Assembly (NCBI RefSeq): GCF_001612785.1
Contig: NZ_BDBC01000032.1
Location: 62,001-126,000, forward strand
Length of the DNA stretch: 64,000 nt
Reading direction: 5' to 3'
Source of the DNA: Nocardia beijingensis NBRC 16342
GTDB taxonomy: Bacteria; Actinomycetota; Actinomycetes; Mycobacteriales; Mycobacteriaceae
A model generated the notes under the pieces. It saw only the letters and a program-made list of their open reading frames with translations, was not told the DNA's origin and searched no databases. This document shows, piece after piece, positions 28,181-37,246 of this stretch (the stretch's first letter is position 1; each line of letters opens with the position of its first letter). The translations under genes were made by a program, and so were the position numbers.

Positions 28181-29430
28181 CACAAGCACTTGCGGTGCAA
28201 GGCTGCCGGGTGTGCGGGAACACCCGGCTGGAAACGGTCGTCGACCTCGGCACGATGGCGCTGACGGGAGTGTTCCCGGCCACCGACCCGACCGAGGTGC
28301 CGCGCTACCCCTTGGAGTTGGTGCGCTGCGTACCGGAAAGCAGCGAGGAGTGCGGGCTGGTGCAGTTGCGCCACACCGCCGACTTCGGCGAAATGTATTC
28401 GCCCGGTTATGGATACCGCTCCGGGCTGAATCGATCGATGATCGACCACCTCGCCCACCGGGTGGCCAGGATCCGCCGACGGGTGACCCTGTCGCCGGAG
28501 GACGTGGTGATCGACATCGGCAGCAACGACGCGACGTTGCTGCGTGCCTATCCCGAAGGGTCGGCGACGATCCTGGGCATCGACCCGCTGGGCGAGAAGT
28601 TCCGCCGGTTCTATCCGCCGCACGTGCGGCTGGTGACCGGCTACTTCGGCCCCGAACTGGCCGAAACGGTACTGGAGGGACGGCGAGCGAAGGTGATCAC
28701 CTCGATCGCCATGTTCTACGACGTCCCGCGGCCGCTGGAATTCATGCGCGCGGTGTACGACAGCCTCACCGACGACGGCGTCTGGGTGCTCGAACAGAGC
28801 TATCTGCCCGCGATGCTGGCCACCACCTCCTACGACACGATCTGCCACGAGCACCTCGAGTACTACACCCTCGACCAGATCGAGTGGATGGCGCGGCGGT
28901 GCGGGTTCGTGGTGCTCGAGGTGGAACGCAATGCCGTCAACGGCGGCAGCTTCGCGCTCACGCTGGGCAAGCGAGGGGAGGCCTCGCCCGCCGATGCCGC
29001 CGCCCTTGATCGGATGCGGCAGGAGGAGTCCGCGCTCGGGTTGCACACTCCGCAGCCGTACGCGGATTTCGCCAAACGCGTCGATCAGCACCGCGAGCAG
29101 GTCAGGGAGTTCTTCGACCGCTCCCGCAAGGCCGGTTTGCGCACGCTCGGGTACGGGGCCTCCACCAAGGGCAACGTGGTGTTGCAGCACTGCGGGATCG
29201 GGCCGGAGGATCTGCCCTGCATCGCGGAGGTCAACGACGACAAGTTCGGCAAGTTCACTCCCGGCAGCGCGATCCCGATCGTGTCCGAGGAGCAGGCGCG
29301 CGCGCTGGCGCCCGACCAGTTCTTCGTGCTGCCCTGGCATTTCCGCGCCATGATGCTGGAACGGGAGAGCGCCTTCCGCGCGGCGGGCGGGCGGCTGGTG
29401 TTCCCGCTGCCGGAACTGGACGTGGTGTGA
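28177..29430 (+). CDS. NDP-4-ketohexose C-methyltransferase (TylC3/EryBIII type)
   Basis: 417 residues from a GTG overlapping the gmd stop. N-terminal zinc-type cysteines (CRVCGN at residues 10-15), a SAM-binding segment IDIGSNDATLL near residue 112 and a C-terminal Methyltransf_14-like domain (YGASTKGNVVLQ) give the three-part layout of sugar 3-C-methyltransferases such as those making mycarose. It should install the methyl branch at C3 of a 4-keto deoxysugar. Fits a mycarose/epimycarose unit. Confidence 0.92.
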   Translation: MTQALAVQGCRVCGNTRLETVVDLGTMALTGVFPATDPTEVPRYPLELVRCVPESSEECGLVQLRHTADFGEMYSPGYGYRSGLNRSMIDHLAHRVARIRRRVTLSPEDVVIDIGSNDATLLRAYPEGSATILGIDPLGEKFRRFYPPHVRLVTGYFGPELAETVLEGRRAKVITSIAMFYDVPRPLEFMRAVYDSLTDDGVWVLEQSYLPAMLATTSYDTICHEHLEYYTLDQIEWMARRCGFVVLEVERNAVNGGSFALTLGKRGEASPADAAALDRMRQEESALGLHTPQPYADFAKRVDQHREQVREFFDRSRKAGLRTLGYGASTKGNVVLQHCGIGPEDLPCIAEVNDDKFGKFTPGSAIPIVSEEQARALAPDQFFVLPWHFRAMMLERESAFRAAGGRLVFPLPELDVV

Positions 29431-29431
29431 G

Positions 29432-30376
29432 ATGACCGTCGTCGTCACGGGCGCGGCCGGGCAGGACGGCACGCTGCTGTCGGACCTGCTCGCGGCGCGC
29501 GGTGAGCGTGTGCTGCGCGTCGGCCGTGACGGCCCGGTCGATATCACCGACGCCGCCGCGGTCGAGGAACTCGTCGCCGCCGAACGCCCCGAGCAGGTCT
29601 ACCTGCTGGCGGCCGTGCAGCATTCCTCGCAGGACGATCACGGCGACCCGCGCGAGCTGGCCCGCGCCTCGCACCGGGTGAACACGCTGCCGGTGCAGCA
29701 TTTCGCGGAGGCGATCGACCGCCACCGCACCGGCACCCGCCTGTTCTACGCGGCCTCGTCGCATGTCTTCGGCTCCGGCGCCGCGCTGTGCGACGAGCAC
29801 AGCGGGTTGCGCCCGGCCTCGATCTACGCGGTGACCAAAGCGGCGGGCCTGCTGGCCTGCCGCGCCTACCGGGCTCGCGGCGTCTTCGCGGCGGCGGGAA
29901 TCCTGTTCAACCACGAATCCCCGCTGCGCGCCGAGAAGTTCGTCACCCGCAAGATCGTGCGGGCGGTCGCCCGCATCCAGCGCGGTGAGACCGGCACGGT
30001 GGAGGTGGGCAGGCTGGACGCGGGCGCCGACTGGGGATACGCGCCGGACTACGTCGAGGCGATGACGCGCATCCTGGCTCTGGACGAGCCGGACGAGTTC
30101 GTCGTCGCCACCGGCGAACACCACACGGTCGCGCAGTTGTGCGCGGCGGCGTTCGGCATGGCCGGACTGGACTGGCAAGACCATGTCCGCGAACGGTCCT
30201 CGGTGCTCACCCGCGGCGGGCGGCCGCCGACCGGTGACGCGAGGAAGTTGCGGGAGCGGACCGGGTGGCGCCCTTCGGTGGATTTCCACGGCATGGTGCG
30301 GGCCATGCTCGTCGCCGAGGGCGTGCGCCTGGTGGAGCAATCGAAGCCGGTGCGCACCGGCGGAACGGATGGATGA
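29432..30376 (+). CDS. Gmd paralogue with altered catalytic site, probable GDP-sugar reductase/epimerase
   Basis: 314 residues, one base after the C-methyltransferase. GAAGQDGTLL, YAVTK and NHESPLRAEKFVTRK show descent from GDP-mannose dehydratases. In the catalytic loop the ASSSELYG of the first Gmd is AASSHVFG here, so the Glu needed for C5 proton abstraction is His. A straightforward dehydratase role is therefore unlikely. A 4-ketoreductase acting after Gmd (as RMD does for D-rhamnose) is a reasonable guess. Confidence 0.82.
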   Translation: MTVVVTGAAGQDGTLLSDLLAARGERVLRVGRDGPVDITDAAAVEELVAAERPEQVYLLAAVQHSSQDDHGDPRELARASHRVNTLPVQHFAEAIDRHRTGTRLFYAASSHVFGSGAALCDEHSGLRPASIYAVTKAAGLLACRAYRARGVFAAAGILFNHESPLRAEKFVTRKIVRAVARIQRGETGTVEVGRLDAGADWGYAPDYVEAMTRILALDEPDEFVVATGEHHTVAQLCAAAFGMAGLDWQDHVRERSSVLTRGGRPPTGDARKLRERTGWRPSVDFHGMVRAMLVAEGVRLVEQSKPVRTGGTDG

Positions 30377-31562
30377 CGTGACCCTGAACGACGAGAATGT
30401 CCTCGCCGCCCACTTGATCTCCGTCGCCGACGGCGTTGCCGAGGAGACCGCCGCCAGGATCGGCGAGATCGGCACCGAGACCGTCGCCGACGCGGTGCTG
30501 AAGGAGATCGCCTGGCGCGCGGGCTACGGCGCGAGGCCCGCACAACCGGTGACCGCGGTGTTCGAGCTGACCCATGACGGCAAACAGCTCGACTACCTGG
30601 TCACCTTCGGCGCCGACGACCCCGTGATCGCGCCGGGCACCCTCGAGGACCCGTGGCTGGTGGTGCGCCAGGATCTGGTGGAACTGCTGCGCGCGGTCTA
30701 CGGCCCGCCCGACGCCGCCCTCGGCACCCGCGCCATCACGATCAAGGACGAACCGGGGCCGGGCAGTTTCGCACCGGACGACCCGTGGCGACTGGCCCGC
30801 GACGCGGCCGCGGTGGCCGCCGACCGCATCGTCACCGCCTGCCGCCCGCACCACTACGACCTCAACGCGCTGTCGCTGCATTTCGGCTCGGACAAGTGGG
30901 GCGGACACTGGTACACCCAGCACTACGAGCGGCACTTCGCGCCGCTGCGCGACAGCCGCGTCCGCGTCCTCGAACTGGGCATCGGCGGATACACCGCCCC
31001 GGACGTCGGCGGCGCGTCGCTGCGGATGTGGAAGCAATACTTCCGCCGCGGACTGGTGTTCGGGCTGGACTACTTCGACAAATCCGGCATCGCGCAGCCG
31101 CGCCTGCAACCGTTGCGCGGCGATCAGGGCGACCCGGCGTTCCTCGACGAGCTCGGCGGCTCACTGGGACCGTTCGACATCATCATCGACGACGGCAGCC
31201 ACATCAGCGGCGACGTGATCGCCTCGTTCCGCGCGCTGTTCGCCCACCTGCGGCCCGGCGGACTGTACGTGGTGGAGGACACCCAGACCTCCTACTGGTC
31301 GGGCTGGGGCGGAAGCAGCACAGCGACCGACGATCCGGCCACCACCATCGGTTACCTGAAAACCCTGGTGGACGCCCTGCACCACCAGGAATTCGAGAAG
31401 GAATCCGGCCGCGCGGCAGGCGATTTCGACGACTGGATCGGCGCGCTGCACTTCTACCACAACATCGTGGTGATCGAAAAACGCCGCAACGCCGAGCAAT
31501 CGGCTCCATCATGGGTGCCTCGGCACACCAATCCGATGGAGTGGATGAAGCCGAAGGAGTGA
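30369..31562 (+). CDS. Sugar O-methyltransferase, MycE-like
   Basis: 397 residues; the ATG lies eight bases inside the previous gene (ATGGATGA). The N-terminal third is a separate helical domain. The C-terminal part has HFGSDKWGGHWYTQHYERHF, ELGIGGY for SAM, and IIDDGSHIS plus VVEDTQ, which match the metal-binding Asp/Glu/Asp set and catalytic His described for MycE, the mycinamicin 2''-O-methyltransferase. It should methylate a hydroxyl, most likely O2, of a glycosidically bound 6-deoxyhexose after glycosylation. Confidence 0.9.
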   Translation: MDDVTLNDENVLAAHLISVADGVAEETAARIGEIGTETVADAVLKEIAWRAGYGARPAQPVTAVFELTHDGKQLDYLVTFGADDPVIAPGTLEDPWLVVRQDLVELLRAVYGPPDAALGTRAITIKDEPGPGSFAPDDPWRLARDAAAVAADRIVTACRPHHYDLNALSLHFGSDKWGGHWYTQHYERHFAPLRDSRVRVLELGIGGYTAPDVGGASLRMWKQYFRRGLVFGLDYFDKSGIAQPRLQPLRGDQGDPAFLDELGGSLGPFDIIIDDGSHISGDVIASFRALFAHLRPGGLYVVEDTQTSYWSGWGGSSTATDDPATTIGYLKTLVDALHHQEFEKESGRAAGDFDDWIGALHFYHNIVVIEKRRNAEQSAPSWVPRHTNPMEWMKPKE

Positions 31563-31566
31563 TCGG

Positions 31567-32745
31567 ATGAAGTTTCTCGTCGTGCCGGTGCCCTCGTCGG
31601 GCCACCTGCTCGCGATGGTGCCGTTCTGCTGGGCGCTGCGGCTGGCCGGCCACGAAGTGCTGGTCGCCTCGCGCAGCGACGTGACGGCGACGGCGCTGCG
31701 CGCGGGACTCAACGCCGTCGAGGTGACCGCGCTGAACGTGCCGATGGACCAGCTGCGCACCCAAGTGAACCCGGACATGTTCCCGCTGCCACTGTTCGCC
31801 GAACGCGATCGAACCAGCGGGCAGGGGCTGTGGCACATCGCCGCGCAGAACTGGCACAACCACGCCCGCCAGTACGTCGAGACGTTCGCGCAGGTGGCGA
31901 CGGACTGGGGTGCCGAGGTGATCCTCACCGATCCGCTGGCCACCATCGGCCGTGCGCTCGGTGCGCAACTGGATCTGCCGGTGCTAGTGCACCGCTGGGG
32001 GATCGACCCCACCGGCGGCCCCTTCACCGAACGCACCGAGGCACTCGCCGACGAGGCGGGCACCCGGCTGGCCGATCCGGTCGCCGTGCTCGACATCTGC
32101 CCGCCGCGGTTGCAGGCGCCCGACGCACCGCCCGGCACCCGGCTGGGCTACGTCCCGTTCAACGGCACCGGCACGCTGCCGCCGTGGCATCGCAACGACG
32201 ACGGCCGCAAGCGGATCGTGGTCTGCATGGGCGGCAGCACGCTCGGCCTGACCGGCCCGCGACCGTTGGCGTCGGTGCTCGCGGCCTCCGCCGCCATCGA
32301 CGACGCCGAGGTCGTCGTCGCGCTGTCGGCGCACGACCGGGCCACGGTCGGCGAGCTGCCCGAGCATGTCCGGGTGGTGGAGGAGGTTCCGTTGAACCTG
32401 TTCCTGCCCGGCTGCGATCTGCTGGTGCATCACGGCGGCTCGACCACCGGGCTCACCGCGGGCTGGTTCGGGCTGCCGCAACTGGTGCTGCCGCAGATGT
32501 TCGACCAGTTCGACTACGCCAGGGGACTGGTGCGCAGCGGAGCCGGGCTGGCCGCGCAATCCCCTGCCGAGCAAGGCGACGTCGACGCGCTCGCCACCTC
32601 GATCCGCACGCTGCTGCGCGAACCGCGTTTCCGCGCCGCCGCCGAACAGATCGGCGCCGACCTGCGCGCCGCGCCCGCACCGGACGACGTGGTGTCCCAG
32701 GTTGTTCCGCTGCTGGCCGAGCACGCCGGAGCAGCGACCAGATAG
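31567..32745 (+). CDS. GT1 family glycosyltransferase
   Basis: 392 residues, following a short gap after the O-methyltransferase. Two-domain GT-B fold: N-terminal acceptor domain beginning FLVVPVPSSGHLLAMV and C-terminal donor domain with CMGGST and HHGGSTTGLTAGWFG, the nucleotide-sugar loop of macrolide-type glycosyltransferases. No separate auxiliary partner is seen. It should transfer an activated deoxysugar to the hydroxylated aglycone. If the product carries a disaccharide, a second transferase must lie upstream, or the GT87 or this enzyme does it. Confidence 0.92.
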   Translation: MKFLVVPVPSSGHLLAMVPFCWALRLAGHEVLVASRSDVTATALRAGLNAVEVTALNVPMDQLRTQVNPDMFPLPLFAERDRTSGQGLWHIAAQNWHNHARQYVETFAQVATDWGAEVILTDPLATIGRALGAQLDLPVLVHRWGIDPTGGPFTERTEALADEAGTRLADPVAVLDICPPRLQAPDAPPGTRLGYVPFNGTGTLPPWHRNDDGRKRIVVCMGGSTLGLTGPRPLASVLAASAAIDDAEVVVALSAHDRATVGELPEHVRVVEEVPLNLFLPGCDLLVHHGGSTTGLTAGWFGLPQLVLPQMFDQFDYARGLVRSGAGLAAQSPAEQGDVDALATSIRTLLREPRFRAAAEQIGADLRAAPAPDDVVSQVVPLLAEHAGAATR

Positions 32746-32800
32746 ACCGTCCGCGCGGCCCGAACCGGGCGACGCGGGAACCGAAAGCCGTAGGTTGCAG

Positions 32801-34369
32801 ATGATATCCAGGACATGGACCAGGTTCCGTGGTTCGCTCGACTACTACGCCGCGATGTACGCGGTGTTCGTCGTCGGCATTCTCGTCCCCGTCGTCATGA
32901 TCGTGCTCGCGCTCACCGGCCTGCCGGGGCCGGTGACGGCTGTGCTCGGCCTCGTGTGCGCGGCGGTGTTGTTCGTGCTGTTCGTGCCGACGGTGCCCGA
33001 CGAGTGGCGGGAGGTGGTGCGCGGCAAACCGATCGTGGTGCGGGTGCTGTGGAGCGTGGTCATCGTGCTCGTCGTCGCGGTCCTGGCCCGGTTGACGCAG
33101 TTCATCCTCGACGCCGACAATGTCGACGCCTCGCTGTCGGCCGACGACGACTTCCTGGTCAAGAAGACCCACCTGTCCGGCTACATCAGCGGCGCGCTCA
33201 TGGCCGAACACGACCCGGCGAGCCTCTACGACCGCCACCGCTACGAGTCGCCGCACGCGGATTCGATCCTGCCCGCGGTGACTCCGCAGGATCGCGACGC
33301 CTACCTCTACCCGCCGCCGTTCCTGCTGCTGCCGCGTTTGCTGCTGCTGTTCAGCCACGACTTCGCCACGCTGCGCGCGTTGTACTACTCGCTGTACGTG
33401 GCGATCGTGCTGGTGGCCATGTTCGCCATCGCCCGCTGGATCGGCGGCAGGCAGGGCGGAGTGCTGGCGGCGCTGACCCCGGTGGTGTGGATCAGCCTGC
33501 CCACGCTGGCGACGATGCAGATCGGCAACATCCACGTGCTGGTGCTGTATGTCGGCGGCGCCGGCGCCATGGCGCTGTTCCATCTGCGGCGCAACATCCT
33601 CGGCGGCGCGGCGCTGGCGTTCGCGATCATCGCCAAGGTGTCCCCGGCGATCCTGCTGGTCTATCTGCTGGTCCAGCGACGGTGGCGGCCGGCGGCGTGG
33701 ACCGCCGTGTTCGGTGGCCTGTATTCGCTGGCGACGCTGGCGATCTTCGGCTGGGAGCCGTGGCGGCAGTTCCTGTCCGACGGCACCTGGCAGCGGCTGG
33801 CCAGCGGGGAGTTCCACCAGTTCGTACTCGTCGAACGGGCCAACCAACTGGTCAACTATTCGCCGTTCGGGCTGCCGTACAAGGCGAACATCATGGGCTG
33901 GGACATCGGCGATCCGGTCGGGCCCGCCCGCGTGATCACCAACATCTACACCCTGCTGTTGCTGATCCTGGTGGCGGTCACCGCGGTACGTATCCACCGG
34001 CGGCTGTCCGCGGGGGCCGAAGGGCCGCGGGTGCGCGCCGAGCAGCTGGCCATCTGGCTGGCGGTGCTGACGCTGGCGTCGTTCCGCGCCCCGTTCGGGC
34101 CGTGGGTGTACATCGCCGTCGGCGCGGTGTGGATGCTGGCGGTGTACGCCGGGCTGATGCGCGGCGGCAAACGCACCGTCGCCCTGCTGACCGTGGCCTG
34201 GTTGATCATCGCGGTCTACAACGAGAACGTCTACTTCACGCTGGTGGCGCAGACGGTCATCTATGTCGCCTGCTTCCTCGTGGCCTGGCGGGCGAGCGCG
34301 GGCACCGAGGCGGAGTCCGCGCCGCCGCAGGAGGACTCCCCGCAAACCGAACGGGTCGGCGCGGCATGA
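32801..34369 (+). CDS. GT87 (DUF2029) polytopic membrane glycosyltransferase
   Basis: 522 residues with about ten hydrophobic segments. The ATG at 32801 is preferred over upstream in-frame starts because the first membrane segment follows shortly after it. The layout resembles actinobacterial GT-C enzymes of the GT87 family (PimE and relatives), which use polyprenyl-phosphate-mannose on the outer face of the membrane. Acidic residues precede a periplasmic loop (SADDDFLVKK). Encoded with the deoxysugar genes and a DPM1-like GT2, it may add a further sugar to the glycolipid outside the cytoplasm. Confidence 0.85.
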   Translation: MISRTWTRFRGSLDYYAAMYAVFVVGILVPVVMIVLALTGLPGPVTAVLGLVCAAVLFVLFVPTVPDEWREVVRGKPIVVRVLWSVVIVLVVAVLARLTQFILDADNVDASLSADDDFLVKKTHLSGYISGALMAEHDPASLYDRHRYESPHADSILPAVTPQDRDAYLYPPPFLLLPRLLLLFSHDFATLRALYYSLYVAIVLVAMFAIARWIGGRQGGVLAALTPVVWISLPTLATMQIGNIHVLVLYVGGAGAMALFHLRRNILGGAALAFAIIAKVSPAILLVYLLVQRRWRPAAWTAVFGGLYSLATLAIFGWEPWRQFLSDGTWQRLASGEFHQFVLVERANQLVNYSPFGLPYKANIMGWDIGDPVGPARVITNIYTLLLLILVAVTAVRIHRRLSAGAEGPRVRAEQLAIWLAVLTLASFRAPFGPWVYIAVGAVWMLAVYAGLMRGGKRTVALLTVAWLIIAVYNENVYFTLVAQTVIYVACFLVAWRASAGTEAESAPPQEDSPQTERVGAA

Positions 34370-34559
34370 GCGGTCAGGCCCGGAGGCGGCAGCGCAGCGT
34401 GACCACGCAGGGTCCCGCTCATGCCGACAACGGACACAGCATGAGCGGTCAGGCCCGGAGGCGGCAGCGCAGCGTGACCACGCAGGGCCCCGCTCATGCC
34501 GGAATCGGACACAGCATGAGCGATCAGGCCCGCAGGCGGCAGCGGAGAGGGGACGGTGC
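34366..34559 (+). repeat. 75-bp tandem repeat, 2.6 copies
   Basis: Copies at 34366-34440, 34441-34515 and a partial 34516-34559. The first two differ at only a few bases. Each copy begins ATGAGC and contains GGCAGCG. The unit is a multiple of three, so the frame is kept. Confidence 0.95.
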
Positions 34560-34563
34560 ATGA
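34366..34563 (+). CDS. 65-residue ORF built from 25-residue repeats
   Basis: The ATG overlaps the GT87 stop (ATGA) and the stop overlaps the monooxygenase start (ATGA). Each 25-codon repeat begins with Met: MSGQARRRQRSVTTQGPAHA and so on, a basic, Gln/Arg-rich peptide. Every repeat starts with the same six bases (ATGAGC) as the following monooxygenase gene, so the region looks like a duplicated translation-initiation segment. Either a small basic protein is made, or the array is a re-initiation relay. No known domain. Confidence 0.55.
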   Translation: MSGQARRRQRSVTTQGPAHADNGHSMSGQARRRQRSVTTQGPAHAGIGHSMSDQARRRQRRGDGA

Positions 34564-35837
34564 GCACCTATTGCGTGATCGGCGCGGGCGCGGCCGGTCT
34601 GGCGACCGCGCGTGAGTTCGCGGCGCACGGTATCGATTTCGAGGTGCTCGAAGCGGCCGACGGTATCGGCGGGCTCTGGGATGCCCGGCGCCCGGACTCA
34701 CCGGTCAGCCGCAACACCCACGTGATCGCTTCCAAAGGGGTGCAGGCGTTCTCGGGTTTCCCGATGCCCGAGGACTACCCCGACTATCCCGGCCACGAAC
34801 TCGTGCTGCGGTACCTGAATTCCTACGCCGACGCCTTCGACCTGTGGCCGCGCATCCGGTTGGACACCGCCGTGGATCGGGTCGAACCCGGCGATGACGG
34901 CTGGTCGGTGACGCTGGGCGACGGGTCGGAGCGACGCTACGCGGGGGTGGTCGTCGCCACCGGCCACGACCGCACCCCCCGGCGCATCGACATTCCCGGC
35001 TCGGGCACGGTGCCCGTGCTGCATTCGAGTGAGTACCGCGACCCCGAACAGGTGCTCGGCAAGCGCGTGCTGGTGATCGGGGCCGGGCAGTCGGCGGCCG
35101 ACATCCTGTCCGATTGCGCGGTCAACGCCGCGCTGACCCTGCACAGCAGCAGGCGCGGGTTCTATTGCATGCCCAAGTACATGTTGGGCCGCCCGACCGA
35201 CAGCATGCTGCAGGGCCGGATGTGGCGGCCGCTGCGCAAGCGGGCCTTCGAGCGGTTGTTCTCGTATCTGCGTGGCCGCTCCCGCTCGTTCGGGCTGCCG
35301 GTGCCGGATTTCGCCGAGGGCATCGTCATCCCGATGCTCGGTGATCAGCTGCACCACTACTACACCCACGGCGACATCACGCCCAAGCCGGACGTCGCAT
35401 CGATCGATGACGACCGGGTGACTTTCGCCGACGGCACCGAGGAGAAGGTCGATCTGGTCGTGCTGGCCACCGGGTTCGTGCCGAACTACCCCGTCGTCGA
35501 CCGGACTCTTCTGAACTGGTCGGAGGGAGATCTGCGACCGGGCTTGTATCTCAACATCTTTCCGCCGCACACCCGCGATCTGTTCGTGGTCGGGATGGTG
35601 CGGCCGATCGGCTCGCACTGGGACGTCTACGAGAAACAGGCCGAGCTGATCGCCGAATACCTGCGCGCCAAGGCGGCCGATTCTCGGCGGGTGGAGCGTT
35701 TCGAGCGTGCCACGCAGGGCCGCCAGCCCGATCTGTATGCCGGGCTGCGGCTCTACCACGCCGACCAGTACCCGCTGGTGGTGGAGAAACAGGACTACGT
35801 GAACCAGCTGCGCAAGCACGCCAAGCTGTTGAAGTGA
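34560..35837 (+). CDS. Flavin-containing monooxygenase (aromatic hydroxylation of polyketide)
   Basis: 425 residues. FAD motif GAGAAGLATA at residue 8, an NADPH-type motif GAGQSAADI near residue 165 and LATGF near 300 define a class B flavoprotein monooxygenase. In the NOCAP pathway, as I recall it, a flavin monooxygenase (NocapM) hydroxylates the resorcylaldehyde ring before the sugars are attached. This gene's location and class fit that job: the only unsubstituted ring carbon predicted from the PKS would receive the OH. Coupled to the repeat ORF upstream. Confidence 0.9.
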   Translation: MSTYCVIGAGAAGLATAREFAAHGIDFEVLEAADGIGGLWDARRPDSPVSRNTHVIASKGVQAFSGFPMPEDYPDYPGHELVLRYLNSYADAFDLWPRIRLDTAVDRVEPGDDGWSVTLGDGSERRYAGVVVATGHDRTPRRIDIPGSGTVPVLHSSEYRDPEQVLGKRVLVIGAGQSAADILSDCAVNAALTLHSSRRGFYCMPKYMLGRPTDSMLQGRMWRPLRKRAFERLFSYLRGRSRSFGLPVPDFAEGIVIPMLGDQLHHYYTHGDITPKPDVASIDDDRVTFADGTEEKVDLVVLATGFVPNYPVVDRTLLNWSEGDLRPGLYLNIFPPHTRDLFVVGMVRPIGSHWDVYEKQAELIAEYLRAKAADSRRVERFERATQGRQPDLYAGLRLYHADQYPLVVEKQDYVNQLRKHAKLLK

Positions 35838-35848
35838 AAGGTCGGACC

Positions 35849-37198
35849 ATGAAAGCACCCGGGCCCGGTCTGGTGGAAACCGGACGCATGCTGCCGAAAC
35901 TGGCGAAGAACCCGCTGACGACGGTGGGCGCGCTGCTGGACGGCTATGGTGACGTCGTGCGGGTCAAAGCGGGCCCGATGCTGGTCTACCTCGTCGCGGA
36001 TCCGGCGATGACCGAGTACGTGCTCAAGGACAACTACACCAACTATCGCAAGAGCCCGATCTACGACGAGTTCAGCATCCTGCTCGGCGAGGGCCAGCTG
36101 ACGACCAACAACCTCGAATACTGGCGTAAACAGCGCAAACTCATCTCCCCGGCGTTCTCCCACTCGCACGTCAAGGGTTTCGCCGACGACATCACCGACA
36201 GCGCGGCCGCGATGCTCGACCAATGGGACAGCGCGGCCGGGCAGTTCCGCGACATCTACGACGACTACGTGAAGCTGCTGCTCGCGGTGACCGGCCGCAT
36301 CCTGTTCAGCATCGACCTGTCCACCGACACCTCCCAGGTGACCGACGCGATGCGCGCGGCGTTCGCGCTCATCATGAAGCGGGTGAACGCGCCGGTGAAG
36401 CTGCCGCAGTCGTTCCCGACACCGGAGGCCCGCCGGGTCGCGCGCAAGGTCGGCGAACTCGACGACGTGGTCCGCCATCTGATCGACGAACGCCGCCGCG
36501 GCGGCGACACCAGCGACGTGCTCACCGCCCTGGTGCGCGCCCGCGACGAGGGCGGGCAGGGCATGCGGGAGGAGGACCTGCTCAACGAGATCAAGACGCT
36601 GCTCGTGGCCGGGCACGAGTCCCCTGCCAACGCCCTGTCGTGGGCGTGCTACCTGCTGGCCACCCATCCCGAGGTCCAGGAGCGATTGGCCGAGGAGGTG
36701 CGCGCCGTGCTCGGCGACCGCACGCCCAGCTTCGCGGATCTGGGGCAGCTCGGCTACTGCCGCATGGTGATCGAGGAGACGATGCGGCTGTATCCGCCCG
36801 CCTGGATCGTCGAACGCACACCGATCGCCGATGACGAGATCGGCGGCTACCACGTGCCAGCGGGCGCGCGAGTCACGTTGTGCATGTATTACATTCACCG
36901 CGACGAGCGGCTGTGGGAGGACCCGGAGGAGTTCCGTCCGGAGCGTTTCGCCGACGCCGCGGTGGCCGAACGGCACAAGTTCGCGTTCTTCCCGTTCTCC
37001 GGCGGCCCGCGCGTCTGCCTGGGCAAGGACATGTCGATGACGGAGATGGTGCTGATCCTGGCGATGACGGTGCAGCGTTTCCGCCTCGAGCTCGACGACA
37101 CCCATCCGGTGGTGCCGCTGGCGTCGGTGAACCTGCGCCCGGAGTTCGGCATCCGAATCCGCCCGGTCCGCCGCGTCACCGAACCCGTGACGACCTGA
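35849..37198 (+). CDS. Cytochrome P450
   Basis: 449 residues; AAAGG seven bases before the ATG. The heme-binding loop FSGGPRVCLG, EETMR (ExxR) and the I-helix AGHES are visible; the usual Thr of the oxygen-activation pair is Ser. The sequence resembles the longer CYP102/CYP4-like bacterial P450s more than short macrolide hydroxylases. Last gene of the plus-strand tailoring run; its likely substrate is the polyketide tail or a linked acyl chain. No ferredoxin gene adjoins it. Confidence 0.92.
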   Translation: MKAPGPGLVETGRMLPKLAKNPLTTVGALLDGYGDVVRVKAGPMLVYLVADPAMTEYVLKDNYTNYRKSPIYDEFSILLGEGQLTTNNLEYWRKQRKLISPAFSHSHVKGFADDITDSAAAMLDQWDSAAGQFRDIYDDYVKLLLAVTGRILFSIDLSTDTSQVTDAMRAAFALIMKRVNAPVKLPQSFPTPEARRVARKVGELDDVVRHLIDERRRGGDTSDVLTALVRARDEGGQGMREEDLLNEIKTLLVAGHESPANALSWACYLLATHPEVQERLAEEVRAVLGDRTPSFADLGQLGYCRMVIEETMRLYPPAWIVERTPIADDEIGGYHVPAGARVTLCMYYIHRDERLWEDPEEFRPERFADAAVAERHKFAFFPFSGGPRVCLGKDMSMTEMVLILAMTVQRFRLELDDTHPVVPLASVNLRPEFGIRIRPVRRVTEPVTT

Positions 37199-37246
37199 CG
37201 GCATTCGGTCACCGCGCCTGCTGGGCGTGACACGTGAGCTGAACGG

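Noticed and set aside
34366..34559. 75-bp repeats as a CRISPR array
   Set aside because: Whole units are duplicated without variable spacers; no cas genes are present.
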